NCBI GenBank assembly: GCA_040388665.1
Contig: JAZKBL010000055.1
Span: 1-32,878, forward strand
From: DAHVFY01 sp040388665
GTDB lineage: Bacteria > Chlamydiota > Chlamydiia > Chlamydiales > Rhabdochlamydiaceae
Reading direction: 5' to 3'
DNA length: 32,878 nucleotides
The notes under the pieces were generated by a model. That model saw only the letters and a list, made by a program, of their open reading frames with translations. It had not been told where the DNA came from and did not search any database. This document shows positions 30,782 through 32,878 of this stretch, one piece after another. How positions within the stretch are numbered: the stretch's first letter is position 1; each line of letters starts with the position of its first letter. The translations under genes were made by a program, and so were the position numbers.

Positions 30782-30810
30782 TTTACTATCTAATATAAAT
30801 ATGATATAAT
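30782..30810 (+). promoter_or_regulatory. Promoter of the coiled-coil gene
   Basis: TGATATAAT (extended -10, TATAAT at 30805-30810) is preceded at 17 bp by TTTACT (30782-30787). A weak ACAGG lies before the ATG at 30845. Confidence 0.5.
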
Positions 30811-30844
30811 AAGTTTATATAATAATGTAAATACAGGTAAAACT

Positions 30845-32803
30845 ATGAGTAATAATATTAACTTACCACACGCCAATGCATTAGAAATGGGCGTGCATCT
30901 TGAGGAGCTAGCTCCGCGAGTAAATGATAATCCAGCTCGGGTGAATGGTGTTGGGATGGATGTTCGTTTGGATGCTATTGAAAATGTCGCTCATGAAGCT
31001 CTTGGAAATTACCGTGCTGAAATTGCAGATTTCTGCATTCAATCCCATACAGGGCTGTCTACAGCAAATGCTAGAGTTTCTGCTAAAGAGAGAGAAACTT
31101 TAACTCCTCTTATCCAGTCTCTTGCAGATAGTCTTGCTCATCGTGGTAAAATTGCTCGTATTAATCCCAATCTAAATATCATTGTGATCATTAAAGCTAA
31201 TGGCACAAGAGAAACGCTTTATGCAGATCAACTAGAAGGGGATGCTAAGGCGCATTTTGAGCGCTTGAAGCTGCATTATAATACAAAGCATGGTGGATTT
31301 GCTTGTACAAGGCCTACCTTTACAAATGGGAATAAAGCAAACTTAAAAGGTTTCCAACCATTCTATACAAAAGTTTCAGAGGATCCAAAGGATCTAAAAG
31401 CAAGCGCGTTCGTTGCACATGAAAATTTTGCCAAAATCACTGAAGGAATGACAGAAGAGAAAAAACTAATTGTAATGGAAAGGATTAAGCTTGTAGAAAT
31501 TCTTGTTGTACAAAAAATAAAGAGATATGAGGGATTAATTAAAGCTGTAAAAAAAGAGATCCAAAAATCTAAAAATGAAAACGATATTGAAAATTTACAA
31601 AAAGATTTAACTAAACTGCAGAAGAATCTCCAAGAACTCAAACGTTTAGATCCTGTAGCTCTTTACTGGCTTGCAGCGTTTTATCCGGAAAATCCCGATG
31701 ATAAAGATGAATGCAAAATGCAGGCATTAGCAATTGAAGCAAAAGCGAAAGAAATTTTAAAAGACAGCAGCCACGCTCACGATTTAGCTTCTGTATTGAT
31801 TAAGGATCGTCAAGAATATTTCTTCTTCAGTGGTTCTAAAGGGATGCAAAATACACAACCTATGGAAGATATTCTACGTGAGGTTGTGAATGCTGAGAAT
31901 GGAGATCATGTTGAGATAATTGAGGAATATGAATCTGATTTAGTCAAAGATGAGCTTCAAGAAGTTCATAATAAATTAAATGATCGCATAGAATCGCGTG
32001 TTAATAAATTAGCTCAAAAGAAAGCAGAGTTTGAGCATCGTGTACAATTAGCAAACGAGTTTGTTGATGAGCGTCTTAGATGTTATAAGGAGTTTGAAGG
32101 TTGGATTCAAGAGGATCGCGCCCTTTTAGAAAAGAGCTATAAATATATAGACCATGTTTTACAGGATCGCAAAAACAGGGCTGTTAATTTTTTAATTTAC
32201 TATGGTGTAAGAATTCAAGCGCCTCTTGAAATACCGCATTTGATTGATTTACTGAGAGCAGAAGCTAATGATATGTATTCGTTAGAGGATAAAGCTTCAT
32301 TTAGTGATTACGCACGCCGGATTGAAGATGCTTATGGTAGAGTGAATCACATAAAGAAACAAATTGATCAAATTGATCATGATGTTAAGGTGATAGGTCA
32401 ACGTATTGATGAGTTAGAGCGTTTAAGTAATATAGATCTTGAGTTCCTTGCGCATTATTATGTTGAGGGGTCTAAGAAGCAGAAAAACAATCTTAATGCA
32501 TTAGCTGTTGCTGCAAAACGCCAAGGATATAATGAAGCAGGAATTAAGAAGCTTAAACAAGACATCATGAACTCTGATGTGCGTAAAATGTTAAGAGCGA
32601 TGATGAAGTTTAAAAAGAATCGAAATTCAGACTCTTTTGCAAACGCAGCACTTAGGTCCCTTGAGAAGGGTAGCGAGTTAGTGCCAAAACATCAGGATGC
32701 AGTAAGGCGTATAGAAAAGGATGTTTGTGATTCTGCAAAGGCAAGATTTAACGGTCCTGTGAATTTAATGAGATCTGTAAATATCATTGAAGATGATGTG
32801 TAG
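30845..32803 (+). CDS. Large coiled-coil protein, candidate effector
   Basis: This 652-aa soluble, highly charged protein has no signal peptide. The N-terminal part (about 1-200) is mixed; coiled coils lie at about 205-265, 355-420 and 495-525. Two related modules are seen at about 264-301 and 524-560, each with the pattern LxRLxxxxLx(W/F)LAxxYxEx...ALAxxAK just after a coiled coil, which points to an internal duplication. I do not recognise the family. Its divergent placement from the translocator operon, AT-rich promoter region and own extended -10 promoter fit a T3SS cargo or a regulator, but nothing in the sequence proves either. Confidence 0.8.
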   Translation: MSNNINLPHANALEMGVHLEELAPRVNDNPARVNGVGMDVRLDAIENVAHEALGNYRAEIADFCIQSHTGLSTANARVSAKERETLTPLIQSLADSLAHRGKIARINPNLNIIVIIKANGTRETLYADQLEGDAKAHFERLKLHYNTKHGGFACTRPTFTNGNKANLKGFQPFYTKVSEDPKDLKASAFVAHENFAKITEGMTEEKKLIVMERIKLVEILVVQKIKRYEGLIKAVKKEIQKSKNENDIENLQKDLTKLQKNLQELKRLDPVALYWLAAFYPENPDDKDECKMQALAIEAKAKEILKDSSHAHDLASVLIKDRQEYFFFSGSKGMQNTQPMEDILREVVNAENGDHVEIIEEYESDLVKDELQEVHNKLNDRIESRVNKLAQKKAEFEHRVQLANEFVDERLRCYKEFEGWIQEDRALLEKSYKYIDHVLQDRKNRAVNFLIYYGVRIQAPLEIPHLIDLLRAEANDMYSLEDKASFSDYARRIEDAYGRVNHIKKQIDQIDHDVKVIGQRIDELERLSNIDLEFLAHYYVEGSKKQKNNLNALAVAAKRQGYNEAGIKKLKQDIMNSDVRKMLRAMMKFKKNRNSDSFANAALRSLEKGSELVPKHQDAVRRIEKDVCDSAKARFNGPVNLMRSVNIIEDDV

Positions 32804-32837
32804 ATTGAGTTTAGATTCTCAACTTAAGTTTGATACT

Positions 32838-32878
32838 AAATGAGACCGCGCTCGAAGAGCGTTTGGAGTGCGGTGACT
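32838..32878. repeat. Palindromic dispersed-repeat copy, right end of window
   Basis: This is the reverse complement of bases 20-60 with one mismatch. The window stops exactly in the middle of the palindrome that is complete at 11-28, which suggests that the assembly broke here because of a repeat family. Confidence 0.75.

Noticed and set aside
1..32878. The whole window as a 32.8-kb composite transposon bounded by inverted repeats
   Set aside because: The ends lack a transposase, and the content is core chlamydial genes; a dispersed palindromic repeat at assembly breaks explains the ends better.

Overview
The window reads as chromosomal DNA from a member of the Chlamydiae, most likely an amoeba- or arthropod-associated (environmental) lineage rather than Chlamydia itself. 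The main reason is a contiguous chlamydial type III secretion (T3SS) block whose gene order matches the Chlamydia trachomatis CT663-CT674 cluster as I remember it: Scc4-like chaperone, CdsD, CdsE, CdsF, CdsG, a CT668-type protein, CdsN, CdsO, CdsP, CdsQ, Pkn5-type kinase, CdsC. Two outer membrane proteins of the Lpg1974/43-kDa pore type, common in Chlamydia-related bacteria, and extra translocator-like genes beside the cluster argue against the genus Chlamydia. I cannot fix the family or genus from this sequence.

Layout. 1-141: a palindromic repeat and a short promoter region. 142-8578: a SWIM/SNF2 helicase (+), two tandem OMP genes (-) and the GTPase Der (+). 8579-10196: a lone AT-rich gene (-) with a textbook sigma70-type promoter, whose C-terminal half carries a His/Asp/Cys pattern like YopJ/Ulp1-type (clan CE) enzymes, so it is a candidate effector. 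10197-25418: the T3SS operon block (-). It ends, downstream of the secretin, in two overlapping genes for a lipoprotein and an exported YidD-like protein. 25611-26087: a small divergent gene (+). 26088-26382: a hairpin terminator, a 126-bp structured inverted-repeat element and a bidirectional terminator. 26383-30550: a four-gene translocator-like operon (-) encoding CopD-like and CopB-like proteins and two strange proteins nearly free of Lys and Arg. 30551-30844: a divergent promoter region. 30845-32803: a 652-aa coiled-coil protein (+). The last 41 bases are the inverted copy of bases 20-60.

How the genes work together. CdsC (outer ring), CdsD (inner ring, FHA), CdsF (needle) with its chaperones CdsE and CdsG, CdsN/CdsO (ATPase and stalk), CdsP (ruler), CdsQ (sorting platform) and Scc4 (chaperone and possible RNA polymerase regulator) form the core injectisome. 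Its export gate genes (CdsR, S, T, U, V, J, L) are not in the window. The four-gene operon at 26383-30550 would supply the extracellular end: pore proteins plus possible tip or filament proteins. The clan-CE candidate and the coiled-coil protein would be possible cargo.

The most unusual points are: the K/R-free 379-aa protein and its operon; seven tandem ring-building repeats in CdsC; a kinase fused to what looks like a degenerate SpoIIE/PPM phosphatase domain; a 45-residue acidic tract between the SpoA domains of CdsQ; a stand-alone paralogue of the CdsP C-terminal domain; the candidate YopJ-like effector; and the 126-bp structured element. There are three assembly gaps (runs of N) at 19996-20005, 26405-26456 and 29922-29931. 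Each falls inside a gene, so the affected proteins are incompletely known.
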